DNA from: CAIRTM01 sp963723235
Lineage (GTDB): Bacteria; Desulfobacterota; WTBG01; CAIYCZ01; CAIRTM01
NCBI GenBank assembly: GCA_963723235.1
Contig: CAVRPV010000004.1
Coordinates: forward strand, 62,001 to 126,000
Direction of reading: 5' to 3'
DNA: 64,000 nucleotides
The notes beneath the pieces were generated by a model. That model ran no database searches, was not told the origin of the DNA, and was given only the letters and a program-made list of their open reading frames with translations. This document shows, piece by piece, positions 38,033 to 47,185 of the stretch (the first letter of the stretch is position 1; every line of letters starts with the position of its first letter). Made by a program: the position numbers and the translations under genes.

Positions 38033-38758
38033 ATGGCAGCAACCGAAAAGGGCGCGTTTGCCCGTATTCTGCTAAAGCTGAGCGGAGAAGCGCTCAAAGG
38101 CTCAAAACCCTACGGCATTGACCCGGACGTGGTCAAAACTGTTGCCGAAGACATCGCCCGGGTGCAACAATCCGGCATTGAGCTCGGCGTTGTTATCGGC
38201 GGCGGCAATATCTTTCGAGGACTCTCTGACAGTGCGCAGGGCATGGATCGCAGCAGCGCCGACAATATCGGGATGCTGGCAACGGTTATGAACAGCCTGA
38301 CCCTGCAGGACTCGCTTGAGAAGCTGGGCGTGCCCACCCGGGTACAGTCTGCCATTCCCATGCATCAGATCGCTGAACCCTATATCCGGCGCCGGGCGAT
38401 CCGCCATCTGGAAAAAAAACGCGTGGTGATCTTTGCCGCCGGCACAGGTAACCCGTTTTTCTCAACCGATACCGCCGCAGCCCTGCGGGCAAGCGAAATC
38501 AATGCCGACCTGATTATGAAGGCCACCAAGGTCGACGGTGTCTATGACAAGGACCCGAAAAAACATGCTGATGCCCGCCGGTTTGAGGTGCTGAGCTATC
38601 AGGAAGTGCTCGACCGGAAACTTGCTGTCATGGATTTGACCGCCATTACCCTGTGCATGGACAACAATCTGCCGATCACCGTTTTTGATATACATGTACC
38701 CGGCAATATTTACAACGCGGCCCGGGGGGAAAAAACAGGAACCTTTATACGGGGGTAG
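38033..38758 (+). CDS. pyrH: Uridylate kinase
   Basis: UMP kinase of the amino-acid-kinase fold, hexameric. ARILLKLSGEALKG binds phosphate, IGGGNIFRG holds the substrate Arg, FAAGTGNPFFSTDTAAALRA and KATKVDGVYDKDPKK are the ATP and UMP regions, and AVMDLTAITLCMDNNLPITVFD closes it. 241 residues, normal. I prefer ATG 38033 (GAGAGG upstream) to the TTG at 38006. A 198-bp gap from tsf holds no gene. It is 3 nt upstream of frr, so coupled. Confidence 0.95.
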   Translation: MAATEKGAFARILLKLSGEALKGSKPYGIDPDVVKTVAEDIARVQQSGIELGVVIGGGNIFRGLSDSAQGMDRSSADNIGMLATVMNSLTLQDSLEKLGVPTRVQSAIPMHQIAEPYIRRRAIRHLEKKRVVIFAAGTGNPFFSTDTAAALRASEINADLIMKATKVDGVYDKDPKKHADARRFEVLSYQEVLDRKLAVMDLTAITLCMDNNLPITVFDIHVPGNIYNAARGEKTGTFIRG

Positions 38759-38761
38759 GAT

Positions 38762-39319
38762 ATGGACAAGCAAGTTATACCGCAAACAAAAGCCGAGATG
38801 GATGGCAGCCTTGATTCCCTGGCAAAGGACTTCTCCAAGGTCCGCACAGGCCGGGCTTCTATTTCACTGCTTGACAGCGTGCGTGTAGATTACTACGGTA
38901 CGCCGACGCCGCTGAACCAGCTTGCGACCCTGGCGATACCTGAACCCCGCATGATTACCATTCAGCCCTGGGACGCGCAGGTATCCAAAGAAATTGAAAA
39001 AGCGATTTTAAAAGCAGATCTGGGCCTGACACCCAGCAGCGATGGCAAGCTGGTACGGGTATCCATTCCGCCACTGACCGAAGAGCGTCGCAAGGACCTT
39101 GTCAAGGTTGTCAAGAAAATGTCGGAAGCTGCCAAGGTCTCCATCCGCAATCATCGCAGAAAAGTAAACGAAGACCTCAAGGCCATGAAAAACGATAAGC
39201 AGATCAGCGAAGATGAAATGTTTAAGTCCCAGGATGACGTGCAGAAAATAACCGACGACTATATTACGAAAGTCGACGAGATGAGCAGGGCCAAGGAAGC
39301 CGAAATACTTGAAATATAG
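38762..39319 (+). CDS. frr: Ribosome recycling factor
   Basis: 185 residues, the normal size. With EF-G it splits the terminated ribosome. Signatures: GRASISLLDSVRVDYYGTPTPLNQLATLAIPEPRMI, PPLTEERRKDLVKVVKKMSEAAKVSIRNHRRKVNEDLK and ISEDEMFKSQDDVQKITDDYI. It is near-tRNA-shaped with a three-helix bundle and a beta hinge domain. The ATG lies 3 nt after the pyrH stop, and its ribosome binding site falls in the pyrH end. It closes the first transcription block: a strong hairpin follows. Confidence 0.95.
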   Translation: MDKQVIPQTKAEMDGSLDSLAKDFSKVRTGRASISLLDSVRVDYYGTPTPLNQLATLAIPEPRMITIQPWDAQVSKEIEKAILKADLGLTPSSDGKLVRVSIPPLTEERRKDLVKVVKKMSEAAKVSIRNHRRKVNEDLKAMKNDKQISEDEMFKSQDDVQKITDDYITKVDEMSRAKEAEILEI

Positions 39320-39425
39320 CACCTGACAATAAATGTCCCGACGCCGCTTTACCATACTGTGCCGGGATGCAGCACCGGCGGGAAACCGCATACATCGATG
39401 CTTCCATGGGATGAATATACGCATT

Positions 39426-39463
39426 GCGAACAGGGCGCCGAGTAATGCCGGCGTCCTGTTCGC
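39426..39463. terminator. Strong hairpin between frr and uppS
   Basis: GCGAACAGG-G-CGCCG pairs with CGGCG-T-CCTGTTCGC around an 8-nt loop. No T-run follows, so it may be a rho-assisted terminator or an RNA-stability hairpin. Confidence 0.55.
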
Positions 39464-39522
39464 ATTTGAGCACGCATCAGAGCGATAATGCGGTAATGCC
39501 GTGCACACCGCACAAACCGGCC

Positions 39523-39551
39523 TTGATACAATCATTTTTTTGTGATAAATT
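39523..39551 (+). promoter_or_regulatory. Candidate promoter for uppS-cdsA-dxr
   Basis: TTGATA at 39523-39528, a 17-bp T-rich spacer, TAAATT at 39546-39551. Lies after the hairpin and about 67 bp before the uppS start. Confidence 0.5.
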
Positions 39552-39617
39552 AAATACTTATCTTACATACACTGGTAAACGATTTTTTTGCTAGTAATCC
39601 GCACCGGCGGAAATCGC

Positions 39618-40373
39618 ATGGACACTATGACAAAACCTGACATGAACACGGAAAAGCTGCCGCGCCACATAGCCGTTATCATGGATGGCAACGGCAGGTG
39701 GGCCAAGAAGCGCTCCCTGCCGCGCATACACGGGCATCAAGTCGGCATGGACTCGGTCCGGGCCGTCATCAGTACCTGTGCCAAGGCCGGCATTGAATAC
39801 TTGAGCTTATATGCCTTTTCAACCGAAAACTGGTTGCGTCCGGAAACCGAAATTCGCGCGCTGATGCTGCTGCTCAAGACCTTTATAAAAAAAGAGTTTA
39901 ACAACCTGCACCGTGCCAATATCCGCGTTCATACCATGGGTGAAATTGAGCGCTTGCCCAAAGATATATACGAACTTGTCCAGAAGGTCCTTGAAAAAAC
40001 CCGGAATAATACCGGCATGGTTCTCAACATAGCCTGGAGCTACGGGGCCCGGGAGGAAATTGTGCGGGCTGTCCGCGCGATTGCCGCCAAGGTCGCCCGC
40101 GGAGAACTGGATCCGGCCACGATCGACAAGCAGTGCGTAGCGCAGCACCTCTACACTGCAGACATACCCGACCCGGATCTGCTGATCCGCACCAGCGGCG
40201 AGATGAGAATCAGCAATTTCCTGCTCTGGCAGATTGCCTATACCGAGATGTACGTAACTGATGTGCTCTGGCCGGACTTCCGTGAGGAAGAAACCCTGCG
40301 GGCGATAGCCGATTATCAAACACGCAAGCGGCGTTTCGGACGAACCGACGAACAGCTGTCGGCCAACGCGTAA
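39618..40373 (+). CDS. uppS: Undecaprenyl (isoprenyl) diphosphate synthase
   Basis: cis-Prenyltransferase that makes the C55 carrier for peptidoglycan and O-antigen. HIAVIMDGNGRWAKKRSLPRIHGHQ is motif I with the catalytic Asp and His, YLSLYAFSTENWLRP motif III, and DLLIRTSGEMRISNFLLWQIAYTEMYVTD the C-terminal substrate region (R...RxS). ATG 39618 and ATG 39642 are possible starts; neither has a strong ribosome binding site. About 252 residues. Soluble, associated with the inner membrane. Followed 48 nt later by cdsA in the usual order. Confidence 0.93.
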   Translation: MDTMTKPDMNTEKLPRHIAVIMDGNGRWAKKRSLPRIHGHQVGMDSVRAVISTCAKAGIEYLSLYAFSTENWLRPETEIRALMLLLKTFIKKEFNNLHRANIRVHTMGEIERLPKDIYELVQKVLEKTRNNTGMVLNIAWSYGAREEIVRAVRAIAAKVARGELDPATIDKQCVAQHLYTADIPDPDLLIRTSGEMRISNFLLWQIAYTEMYVTDVLWPDFREEETLRAIADYQTRKRRFGRTDEQLSANA

Positions 40374-40421
40374 GTGCGCGTTGCGTGTGTCCTCTTGCTG
40401 CTCACTGCACGATAGACTGCC

Positions 40422-41231
40422 ATGCTCTCCCGTTCTCTCACTGTTCTTATTGCCGCGCCTCTTGTAATCGCCATCGGGCTTATGGGCCCGTTTGCCTTTT
40501 TTATGCTGGTGCTGCTGGTGGGCTTAACAGCCCTGTATGAATTTTATGCCATGGCCCTGCCCCGCGCGACGAAAACGGAACTGTTCGTCGGACTGGCGCT
40601 GGGAGCTCTCGTGTTTGCGGCAGGCTACATTGATGCCGCACAAAACTCACCGGGCCTGCTGGCAACCGGCATGTGCATGGCAGCGTTCATGGTGATATTC
40701 ACAGGTTACATCTGGCTGGGCCAAAACCGCAGCGTACCCTTTGACCGGATTACAATTCTGTTTTTCGGCATTTTTTATGTAGCCCTGCTGTCGTCATGCA
40801 TGCTGCTGCTGCGCGGGCTTTCTCATGGCGTTACGCTGGTCTTTTTTCTTCTGTTCGTGACCTGGGCCGGAGATATCGGCGCCTACCTGATAGGCAGAGC
40901 CATGGGCTCGCACCTGCTGTGCCCCCGTGTAAGTCCGGGCAAAACAGTTGAAGGTTCATGCGGCGGTATGCTGTTCAGCGTCGCGGTTGCGCTTGTATGT
41001 CATGCGACATTCCTGCAACACATCAGTATGCCGCATTGCCTCGCCATGGCCGCCGGGATCAATGTGCTGAATCAGCTCGGTGATTTGAGCGAATCGGTTA
41101 TCAAGCGCTTCTGCGGCGTTAAGGATTCCGGTAAAATTCTGCCGGGACATGGCGGCATACTTGACCGCATTGACAGCCTGCTGTTCGCCGCGCCGTTTCT
41201 CTATTACTATATCCGGCTGTTTGAATGCTGA
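40422..41231 (+). CDS. cdsA: Phosphatidate cytidylyltransferase
   Basis: 269 residues with about eight membrane helices. The CDP-diacylglycerol synthase signature is complete: SPGKTVEGSCGG, then SVIKRFCGVKDSGKILPGHGGILDRIDSLLF (S-x8-KR-x-x-x-x-KD-x5-GHGG-x2-DR-x-D). It makes CDP-DAG from phosphatidate and CTP for all phospholipids. Its product feeds the pssA product encoded 6 kb downstream. Intact. Normal length for bacteria lacking the long N-terminal extension. Confidence 0.93.
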   Translation: MLSRSLTVLIAAPLVIAIGLMGPFAFFMLVLLVGLTALYEFYAMALPRATKTELFVGLALGALVFAAGYIDAAQNSPGLLATGMCMAAFMVIFTGYIWLGQNRSVPFDRITILFFGIFYVALLSSCMLLLRGLSHGVTLVFFLLFVTWAGDIGAYLIGRAMGSHLLCPRVSPGKTVEGSCGGMLFSVAVALVCHATFLQHISMPHCLAMAAGINVLNQLGDLSESVIKRFCGVKDSGKILPGHGGILDRIDSLLFAAPFLYYYIRLFEC

Positions 41232-41281
41232 TTCTTTCTCCCCGGAGGTAGACCCCTCCGGAAAAGCTGGGAACACAGTGT

Positions 41282-42457
41282 ATGAAACGTAAAAAAATTG
41301 CTTTGCTCGGATCAACCGGCTCAATCGGAACCAGTGCGATTGACGTCATGACACGGCATGCCGACCGTTTTGAGGTCAGTGCAATCGCTGCCGCTGCCAG
41401 TGTTGACAGCATGCTGTCGCAGATTGAAACGCTCGCTCCAGGGCTTGCGTGCCTTGCCGATCCTGCTGCGGCTGAAGAGCTGCGCCGCAGGCTGCCGCAC
41501 GGCTGCCGCACGGAAATTGTTACCGGACCTGAGGGACTGCAGCGCGTCGCAACCATGCCGGAAGTCGATATAGTGCTGGCAGCCATCGCAGGCTCTGCGG
41601 GCCTGCAGCCGACGTTCGCAGCACTGCAGGCCGGCAAAGACGTGGCCCTGGCAAACAAGGAATCCCTGGTTATGGCAGGCGAGCTGATGATCGCGCAGGC
41701 CCGCACAAGCGGATGCCGAATCATCCCGGTGGACAGCGAACACAGCGCCGTGTTTCAACTGCTCAACGACCGCGGCACCGAGCACATCAGATCCATTATT
41801 CTGACAGCATCCGGCGGCCCGTTTCTGCACACAACCCTGCAGGAACTGCAGCAGGTAACCCCGGCCCAAGCCCTGCGCCACCCGCGCTGGAACATGGGCA
41901 ACAAGGTAACGATCGATTCAGCCTCACTTATGAACAAAGGCCTTGAAGTGATTGAGGCCCGCTGGCTGTTCGATATTGAACCCGAACGCATCAAGGTGGT
42001 TGTACACCCGCAAAGTATTATACACTCCATGGTGGAGTTTGTGGATGGAACCATACTGGCGCAGCTGTCGCAACCGGATATGCGCGGGCCGATTGCCTAT
42101 GCGCTGTCAGGCCCGGAACGACTCGATACGATTATGCAGCCGCTTGATCTGGTTGCGCTGGGCGAGCTGAGTTTTCTGGCCCCGGACACACAGCGCTTTC
42201 CCAGCCTTGACCTGGCTTTTCGCGCGCTTCGCCAGGGCGGGCTGCTGCCAACGGTCATGAATGCCGCCAACGAAGTAGCGGTTGAAAAATTTTGTGCCGG
42301 CACACTATCATTTCCAGCCATGCCGGCCCTGATTGAAAAGGTGATGGACAGTTTCAGCCCCTGCCCGGGACCTCTGAGCATGGACAGGGTGCTTGAAGCG
42401 GACCTCTGGGCCCGTACCCGGGCGCTCGAATTGCTTGATAATAACTTAGGTTGTTGA
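41282..42457 (+). CDS. dxr: 1-deoxy-D-xylulose-5-phosphate reductoisomerase
   Basis: 391 residues, second enzyme of the MEP isoprenoid route. KIALLGSTGSIGTSAIDVM binds NADPH, NKESLVMAG and PVDSEHSAVFQ hold metal and substrate ligands, SGGPF is the loop that closes over the phosphate, and NKVTIDSASLMNKGLEVIEARWLF and VVHPQSIIHSMVEFVDG complete the site. Target of fosmidomycin in other bacteria. Intact; normal length. It lies 50 nt after cdsA. The stop is followed 19 bp later by repeat A copy 6. Confidence 0.95.
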   Translation: MKRKKIALLGSTGSIGTSAIDVMTRHADRFEVSAIAAAASVDSMLSQIETLAPGLACLADPAAAEELRRRLPHGCRTEIVTGPEGLQRVATMPEVDIVLAAIAGSAGLQPTFAALQAGKDVALANKESLVMAGELMIAQARTSGCRIIPVDSEHSAVFQLLNDRGTEHIRSIILTASGGPFLHTTLQELQQVTPAQALRHPRWNMGNKVTIDSASLMNKGLEVIEARWLFDIEPERIKVVVHPQSIIHSMVEFVDGTILAQLSQPDMRGPIAYALSGPERLDTIMQPLDLVALGELSFLAPDTQRFPSLDLAFRALRQGGLLPTVMNAANEVAVEKFCAGTLSFPAMPALIEKVMDSFSPCPGPLSMDRVLEADLWARTRALELLDNNLGC

Positions 42458-42476
42458 AAGAAGTCCTTTTTACAGG

Positions 42477-42601
42477 AGGCTGTTCAAAAATGCACAGACC
42501 TGCAAGGCGCGCAGAAATTATGAGGAATGAGGCGTACTTTTCGTACGCCGCAGTGACGAAGTATGAGCGCAACGCAGCAGATGGACGTTTTTCAACAGCC
42601 T
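42477..42601 (+). repeat. Palindromic repeat A, copy 6
   Basis: 125 bp with ends AGGCTGTTCAAAAATGC and GACGTTTTTCAACAGCCT, inserted between dxr and rseP, which are neighbours in many genomes. Core GAGGCGTACTTTTCGTACGCC is a perfect palindrome around TTT. Confidence 0.92.
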
Positions 42602-42689
42602 GTTAGGCTCTATAGCGAACTAACCGGTGTTACAGCGAGAAGCGACAACAGGATTAATCACAGTTACCCACAGGATGAATAGAGGTATC

Positions 42690-43808
42690 ATGGACTTCAT
42701 AACAAGCTATGCCCAAAACAGCACGAGTTTCGTAACCAGCTATATTCTCCCGGCGCTCGTACTGCTCGGTATCCTGATTTTCGTACATGAGCTGGGCCAC
42801 TTTCTGCTGGCAAAGCTGTGCGGTGTGCGGGTACTGAAATTTTCGCTGGGCTTCGGGCCCAAGCTGATCGGTAAAAAAATCGGCGATACTGAATATGTTC
42901 TCTCAGCTCTGCCGCTGGGCGGGTATGTCAAACCGCTGGGCGAATCTCCGGATGATCCGATTTCCGAGGCAGACCGGCCCTTTGCGCTCACCTCCAAGGG
43001 TCTGGGCGCGCGCTTTCTGATTCTGGCCGCAGGCTCAGTGTTCAATATTCTTTTTGCAGGTTTTTTGTATGCCCTGGTCTATATGGTCGGAGTGCCGGTT
43101 TTGACACCGCTGGTCGGCCAGGTGATTGAGGATTCCCCCGCAGCGCGCGCCGGCATCGCGGCAGGCGATATCATTGCGGCGATTGACAGTCACCAGATAC
43201 TGTACTGGGACGACCTGCAGGCAATGGTGGCCGGTTGCGAGGGGCGCGAGCTGAAGCTGAGCGTTAAACGCAATGATGAAATGCTTGAGCTTACAGTGCA
43301 ACCCGAACTCAGGGATCGGGAAGACGAGCTGGGCCAGGTGCAGGATGGTTATCTGATCGGAATCGCGCCCTCAGCCGACGGGGTAGCGCACCGGCGCTAC
43401 AGCCCTCTGGTCGCGATGGGAAAGGCCTGTCAGGATGTCTGGAAATACACAAAAGTGACATTCCAAGTGCTGGGCATGCTGATCAAAAACCCGATGGAGA
43501 AAAAGGAGTTGCTCGGCGGGCCGATTTTAATCGGTAAAATCGCGGGAGATATTGCCCGGCAGGGCATTATCAGTTTTTTGCTGTTGATGGCCATCATCAG
43601 TCTTAACCTGGGAATTTTTAACCTGCTGCCCATTCCAATCCTTGACGGCGGCCATTTGCTGTTTCTGCTGATTGAAGCTGTCATGGGCCGTCCAATCAGC
43701 ATCCGGGCAATGGAAATTTCGCAACAGATCGGACTGGCCCTGCTGCTCGCGCTGATGCTTTTCGTCTGCTACAATGACGTGGCACGGCTTTCAAATGGCC
43801 TGTTGTAA
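42690..43808 (+). CDS. rseP: RIP zinc metalloprotease RseP
   Basis: Site-2 intramembrane protease of the inner membrane that releases sigma-E by cutting anti-sigma RseA. HELGHFLLAKLCGVRVLKFSLGFGP has the zinc HExxH. One PDZ domain is evident (VGQVIEDSPAARAGIAAGDIIAAIDSHQI). NLLPIPILDGGHLLF has the second zinc motif. About 372 residues, so there is a single PDZ rather than the two of E. coli. ATG 42690 follows AGAGGTATC. It is followed by tsaB 9 nt later, probably co-transcribed. Confidence 0.92.
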   Translation: MDFITSYAQNSTSFVTSYILPALVLLGILIFVHELGHFLLAKLCGVRVLKFSLGFGPKLIGKKIGDTEYVLSALPLGGYVKPLGESPDDPISEADRPFALTSKGLGARFLILAAGSVFNILFAGFLYALVYMVGVPVLTPLVGQVIEDSPAARAGIAAGDIIAAIDSHQILYWDDLQAMVAGCEGRELKLSVKRNDEMLELTVQPELRDREDELGQVQDGYLIGIAPSADGVAHRRYSPLVAMGKACQDVWKYTKVTFQVLGMLIKNPMEKKELLGGPILIGKIAGDIARQGIISFLLLMAIISLNLGIFNLLPIPILDGGHLLFLLIEAVMGRPISIRAMEISQQIGLALLLALMLFVCYNDVARLSNGLL

Positions 43809-43817
43809 GAGGCCCGG

Positions 43818-44537
43818 ATGGCTACGGACACCATGACTGAACAACCCTTCAGTATTCTCGCCTTTGACACCTCCACGCCCAGTTGCAGCGTTGCGCTGAT
43901 TGCGAACGGCGCGCTGGTCGGGGAGGATACACGCAGCGGTCCCGGAAATTATTCCGCCCTGCTGCTCCGGATGGTTGAGCGGCTGATGCAGGATGCCGCG
44001 CTTGGAATCAGCGAGCTTGATTGCATTGCCGTTGCGCAGGGCCCGGGCTCTTTTACCGGTTTGCGGGTCGGCATCAGCACGGCCCAGGGCCTCGGCTTTG
44101 CGCTTGATAAACCGCTGATCGGTGTATCAACGCTTGAAATCGTTGCCACGCAGAATATGCCCTTTGCCGGAAATATATGCGCCATGCTGGATGCGCGCCG
44201 CGGCCAGGTGTATACCTGCCTTTTTAAAGGAACCGGCAACGCTGCAACGGCCCTGAGCGAAGAGCACGTTATCTGCCCGGAACAGTGGGCCTCATCCCTG
44301 CAGGGACCGGTTCTGTTGTGCGGCTGCGGCGCGCAGGTCTATCAGGAAACCATCAAACGGGCCTGCGTTGCCGAGCATTATTTCGCGCCGGACATGAATG
44401 CCCGGCCTCGAGCTGCCATGCTGGCGCGCATTGCCCTGAAACGCCTTGCGGCCGGACAGGGACAAGATCCCGCACAGGTGCTTCCCGGCTATGTCCGGCG
44501 GCCGGATGCCGAGCGCGCAGCGGACGTGCGCTGCTGA
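43818..44537 (+). CDS. tsaB: tRNA threonylcarbamoyladenosine protein TsaB
   Basis: 239 residues, the actin-like non-catalytic partner of TsaD in making t6A37. ILAFDTSTPSCSVALIANG is the ATPase-fold start, AVAQGPGSFTGLRVGISTAQGLGFAL the signature and CAMLDARRGQVYTCLF follows. The C-terminal YVRRPDAE is typical. AGAGG before the ATG. It follows rseP closely; tsaD, tsaC and tsaE are not in the window. The end of the gene is followed by repeat A copy 7. Confidence 0.92.
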   Translation: MATDTMTEQPFSILAFDTSTPSCSVALIANGALVGEDTRSGPGNYSALLLRMVERLMQDAALGISELDCIAVAQGPGSFTGLRVGISTAQGLGFALDKPLIGVSTLEIVATQNMPFAGNICAMLDARRGQVYTCLFKGTGNAATALSEEHVICPEQWASSLQGPVLLCGCGAQVYQETIKRACVAEHYFAPDMNARPRAAMLARIALKRLAAGQGQDPAQVLPGYVRRPDAERAADVRC

Positions 44538-44601
44538 CGCGCCTGCACTTGCAGAAAAACTGCAAAAAAGAGTATCACGTACATATATATTTATTTTTAT
44601 C

Positions 44602-44749
44602 AGGCTGTTCAAAAACGCACAGATGCAAGGCATGCGCGGTCATCAGACACCTGCTTGCAGGACATCATGAGGAATGAGGCGTACTTTTGCGTACGCCGCA
44701 ATGACGAATGATGAGCATAACGCAACAGATGGGTGTTTTTCAACAGCCT
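44602..44749 (+). repeat. Palindromic repeat A, copy 7 (with internal duplication)
   Basis: 148 bp, longer than the others. Ends AGGCTGTTCAAAAACGC and GTGTTTTTCAACAGCCT. The extra 25 or so bp sit after GCGGTCATCAGACACCTGC, where TCATCA and CATCATGAGG suggest a partial duplication. The right end adjoins the ilvB ribosome binding site. Confidence 0.9.
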
Positions 44750-44767
44750 GTGAATGTGGAGCAGATT

Positions 44768-46448
44768 GTGAAGTTAAAGGGAGCCCAGATACTGCTTGAG
44801 TGTTTGAAAAAGGAAAAGGTGAAAGCCGTGTTCGGCTATCCGGGCGGCTCGGTGCTGGATATTTATCACGCCCTTTTCGAAAACAACATCAAGCATATTT
44901 TGGTACGGCACGAACAGGCTGCGGTGCATGCCGCCGACGGGTATGCGCGTGTTACCGGAGAGGTGGGCGTGTGCCTGGTAACCTCGGGACCGGGCGCGAC
45001 CAACACGGTCACCGGCATTGCCACCGCCTATATGGATTCTATTCCCCTGGTGGTGCTGACCGGCCAGGTGCCCACCGCCTTGATCGGCAATGACGCCTTT
45101 CAGGAGGCCGATATCGTCGGCATTACGCGACCCTGCACCAAGCATAATTACCTGGTGAAAAACGTCGCTGAACTGCCGCGCGTCATGCGCGAAGCATTTT
45201 ACATCGCGCGCAGCGGCAGGCCCGGGCCGGTCCTGATCGACCTTCCCAAGGATGTCATCAACCAGTCGGCCGAATTCAGCTACCCCGAGCACGTTGCTAT
45301 TCGCAGCTACAAGCCGACCGTAAAAGGCAACCCGCGACAGATTAAACGCGCACTGGAGGAAATTCTGAAGGCCTCAAAACCGGTGATCTACGCCGGCGGC
45401 GGGGTGGTGCTCTCCAACGCGGCCCCGGAGCTGCACCGCTTTGCGCGGCAGCTTTGCATCCCCGTGACGACCACGCTCATGGGGCTTGGCTGCTTTCCGG
45501 GCACTGATCCGCTGTGCCTGGGCATGCTCGGCATGCACGGCACCTACCGGGCCAATATGGCCGTTACGAACTGCGATCTGCTCATAGCGATCGGATCACG
45601 GTTTGACGACCGGGTAACCGGTGATGTGCGTGCATTCGCCGCCAATGCCACAATCATTCACTTTGATATTGACCCGACCTCGATCAGCAAAAACATCAAG
45701 GTTGATATACCCGTGGTCGGCGACTGCCGCGAAATCCTGAAGGACTGCCTGGCGGCAATCGGCAAAAAAACAGTCACAAAACGGGCGCGCAAGGACTGGC
45801 TGGGAGAAATTTCGCAGTGGAAAGCACACCATACCCTTGCATATACCCAGACAGATGCGCATCAAGCCGCAGTACGTGGTTGAAAAACTCTATGAGCTGA
45901 CACAGGGCGACTGCATCGTCTCAACCGAGGTCGGACAGAATCAAATGTGGGCCGCGCAGTATTTCCAGTTTGACCGCCCGCGCAGATGGCTTACCTCGGG
46001 CGGGCTGGGCACCATGGGCTACGGATTTCCGGCGGCCCTGGGTGCGCAGGTCGCTTTTCCGAATAAAACCGTCGTGGATATTGCCGGTGACGGCAGCATT
46101 CAAATGAACATTCAGGAGCTGGCAACGGTCGTGCAGTATAATCTGCCGGTCAAGATTGCGATTTTAAACAACCGCTGCCTGGGCATGGTCCGGCAGTGGC
46201 AGGAGCTGTTTTACAACAAGCGCTATTCACACTCGACCTTCGAGCATCAACCGGATTTTGTCAAGCTGGCCGAGGCCTACGGCGCAGTCGGCCTGCGGGC
46301 CACGTGTCCGGAGGAGGTTGAACCGGTCATCCGCAAAGCGCTGGCCGTAAAAAAACCGGTCATCATGGACTTCGTTGTCGAGCAGGAAGAGTGCGTATAC
46401 CCAATGGTTCCTGCCGGCGCCCCGATCAGCACCATGATGCTGCTGTAA
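44768..46448 (+). CDS. ilvB: Acetolactate synthase large subunit, frameshifted
   Basis: ThDP- and FAD-dependent first common enzyme of branched-chain amino-acid synthesis. LFGYPGG-like VFGYPGGSVLDIYHAL (N-terminal Glu region: LVRHEQAAVHAADGYARVTG), GDDRVTG-like SRFDDRVTGD, and the ThDP motif DIAGDGSIQMNIQELATVVQYNLPVKIAILNN are all present. The frame breaks near 45860, just before the C-terminal domain (IKPQYVVEKLYEL); one base removed restores it. GTG 44768 with GGAG 6 nt upstream gives the family start MKLKGAQILLE; longer starts would translate the repeat. About 560 residues. It forms the holoenzyme with ilvN downstream. Confidence 0.92.
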
Positions 46449-46605
46449 CAGATTTGCTGGTTAAAAATCGTCACTTGGTGTGACCGGTTTCAGTGCATTG
46501 TAAGTGCAAAATTTGTATTCCGGTAGGCTGGAATCACGAGAGTCGTGTCCGACACACTGATCAATGAAAAATGGTGTGCACTGTGCTACCTGCAAGTCCA
46601 CCCTG

Positions 46606-46671
46606 AGCAATGTGCGTACTTGTGTGTACGCCGCGAGTAATGACACGCAGACGGGTGTTTTTCAACAGCCT
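46606..46671 (+). repeat. Palindromic repeat A, copy 8 (right half only)
   Basis: 66 bp from GTGCGTACTTGTGTGTACGCC to GTTTTTCAACAGCCT. The left half is lost or too diverged; 46530-46600 holds a separate small palindrome (GTGTCCGACACA). It lies 22 bp before ilvN. Confidence 0.8.
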
Positions 46672-46693
46672 GCCAGTAGCAGGAAGGTGTATC

Positions 46694-47185
46694 ATGCGTC
46701 ATACAATCAGCGTGCTGGTAGACAACAAGCCGGGAGTTCTGGCCCGCGTTGCCGGTCTTTTCAGCGGCCGGGGGTTTAATATTGAAAGCCTTTCAGTCAA
46801 CGAAACGCTTGACCCCACCATGTCGCAGATGACCATCGTAACCGGAGGGGATGACCGCGTGCTGGAGCAGATCAACAAGCAGCTGAACAAGCTGATTGAC
46901 GTCATTAAAGTCATTGATTATGAAAAAGGCGATGAAAGCCATCTGGACCGCGAACTGGCGCTGATCAAGGTTGCGGTAACCGAGAAAAGCCGCGCTGAGG
47001 TCCTGAGCATCATCGAAATCTTCCGCTGCAAGATTATTGATGTGAGCAAAAGCCATTATACGATTGAAGTCACCGGCGATGAAAATAAACTGCGCGCGAT
47101 CATCGAGCTCCTGCGGCCGCTCGGCATCCGCGAAATTGTACGCTCCGGCAAAGTTACGCTGCAGCGTGAAACGAGGCTCAAATGA
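46694..47185 (+). CDS. ilvN: Acetolactate synthase small (regulatory) subunit
   Basis: 163 residues. Two ACT-type domains: MRHTISVLVDNKPGVLARVAGLFSGRGFNIESLSV (valine-binding, with the DNxPGVL signature), then KVAVTEKSRAEVLSIIEIFRCKIIDVSKSHYTIEVTG. It gives the enzyme valine sensitivity and boosts activity. ATG 46694 has AGGAAGG upstream. Its stop overlaps the start of pssA (ATGA). Intact. Confidence 0.93.
   Translation: MRHTISVLVDNKPGVLARVAGLFSGRGFNIESLSVNETLDPTMSQMTIVTGGDDRVLEQINKQLNKLIDVIKVIDYEKGDESHLDRELALIKVAVTEKSRAEVLSIIEIFRCKIIDVSKSHYTIEVTGDENKLRAIIELLRPLGIREIVRSGKVTLQRETRLK

Noticed and set aside
44708..44767. N-terminal extension of ilvB
   Set aside because: It would translate the end of repeat A. 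GTG 44768 has GGAG at the right distance and the family N-terminus.
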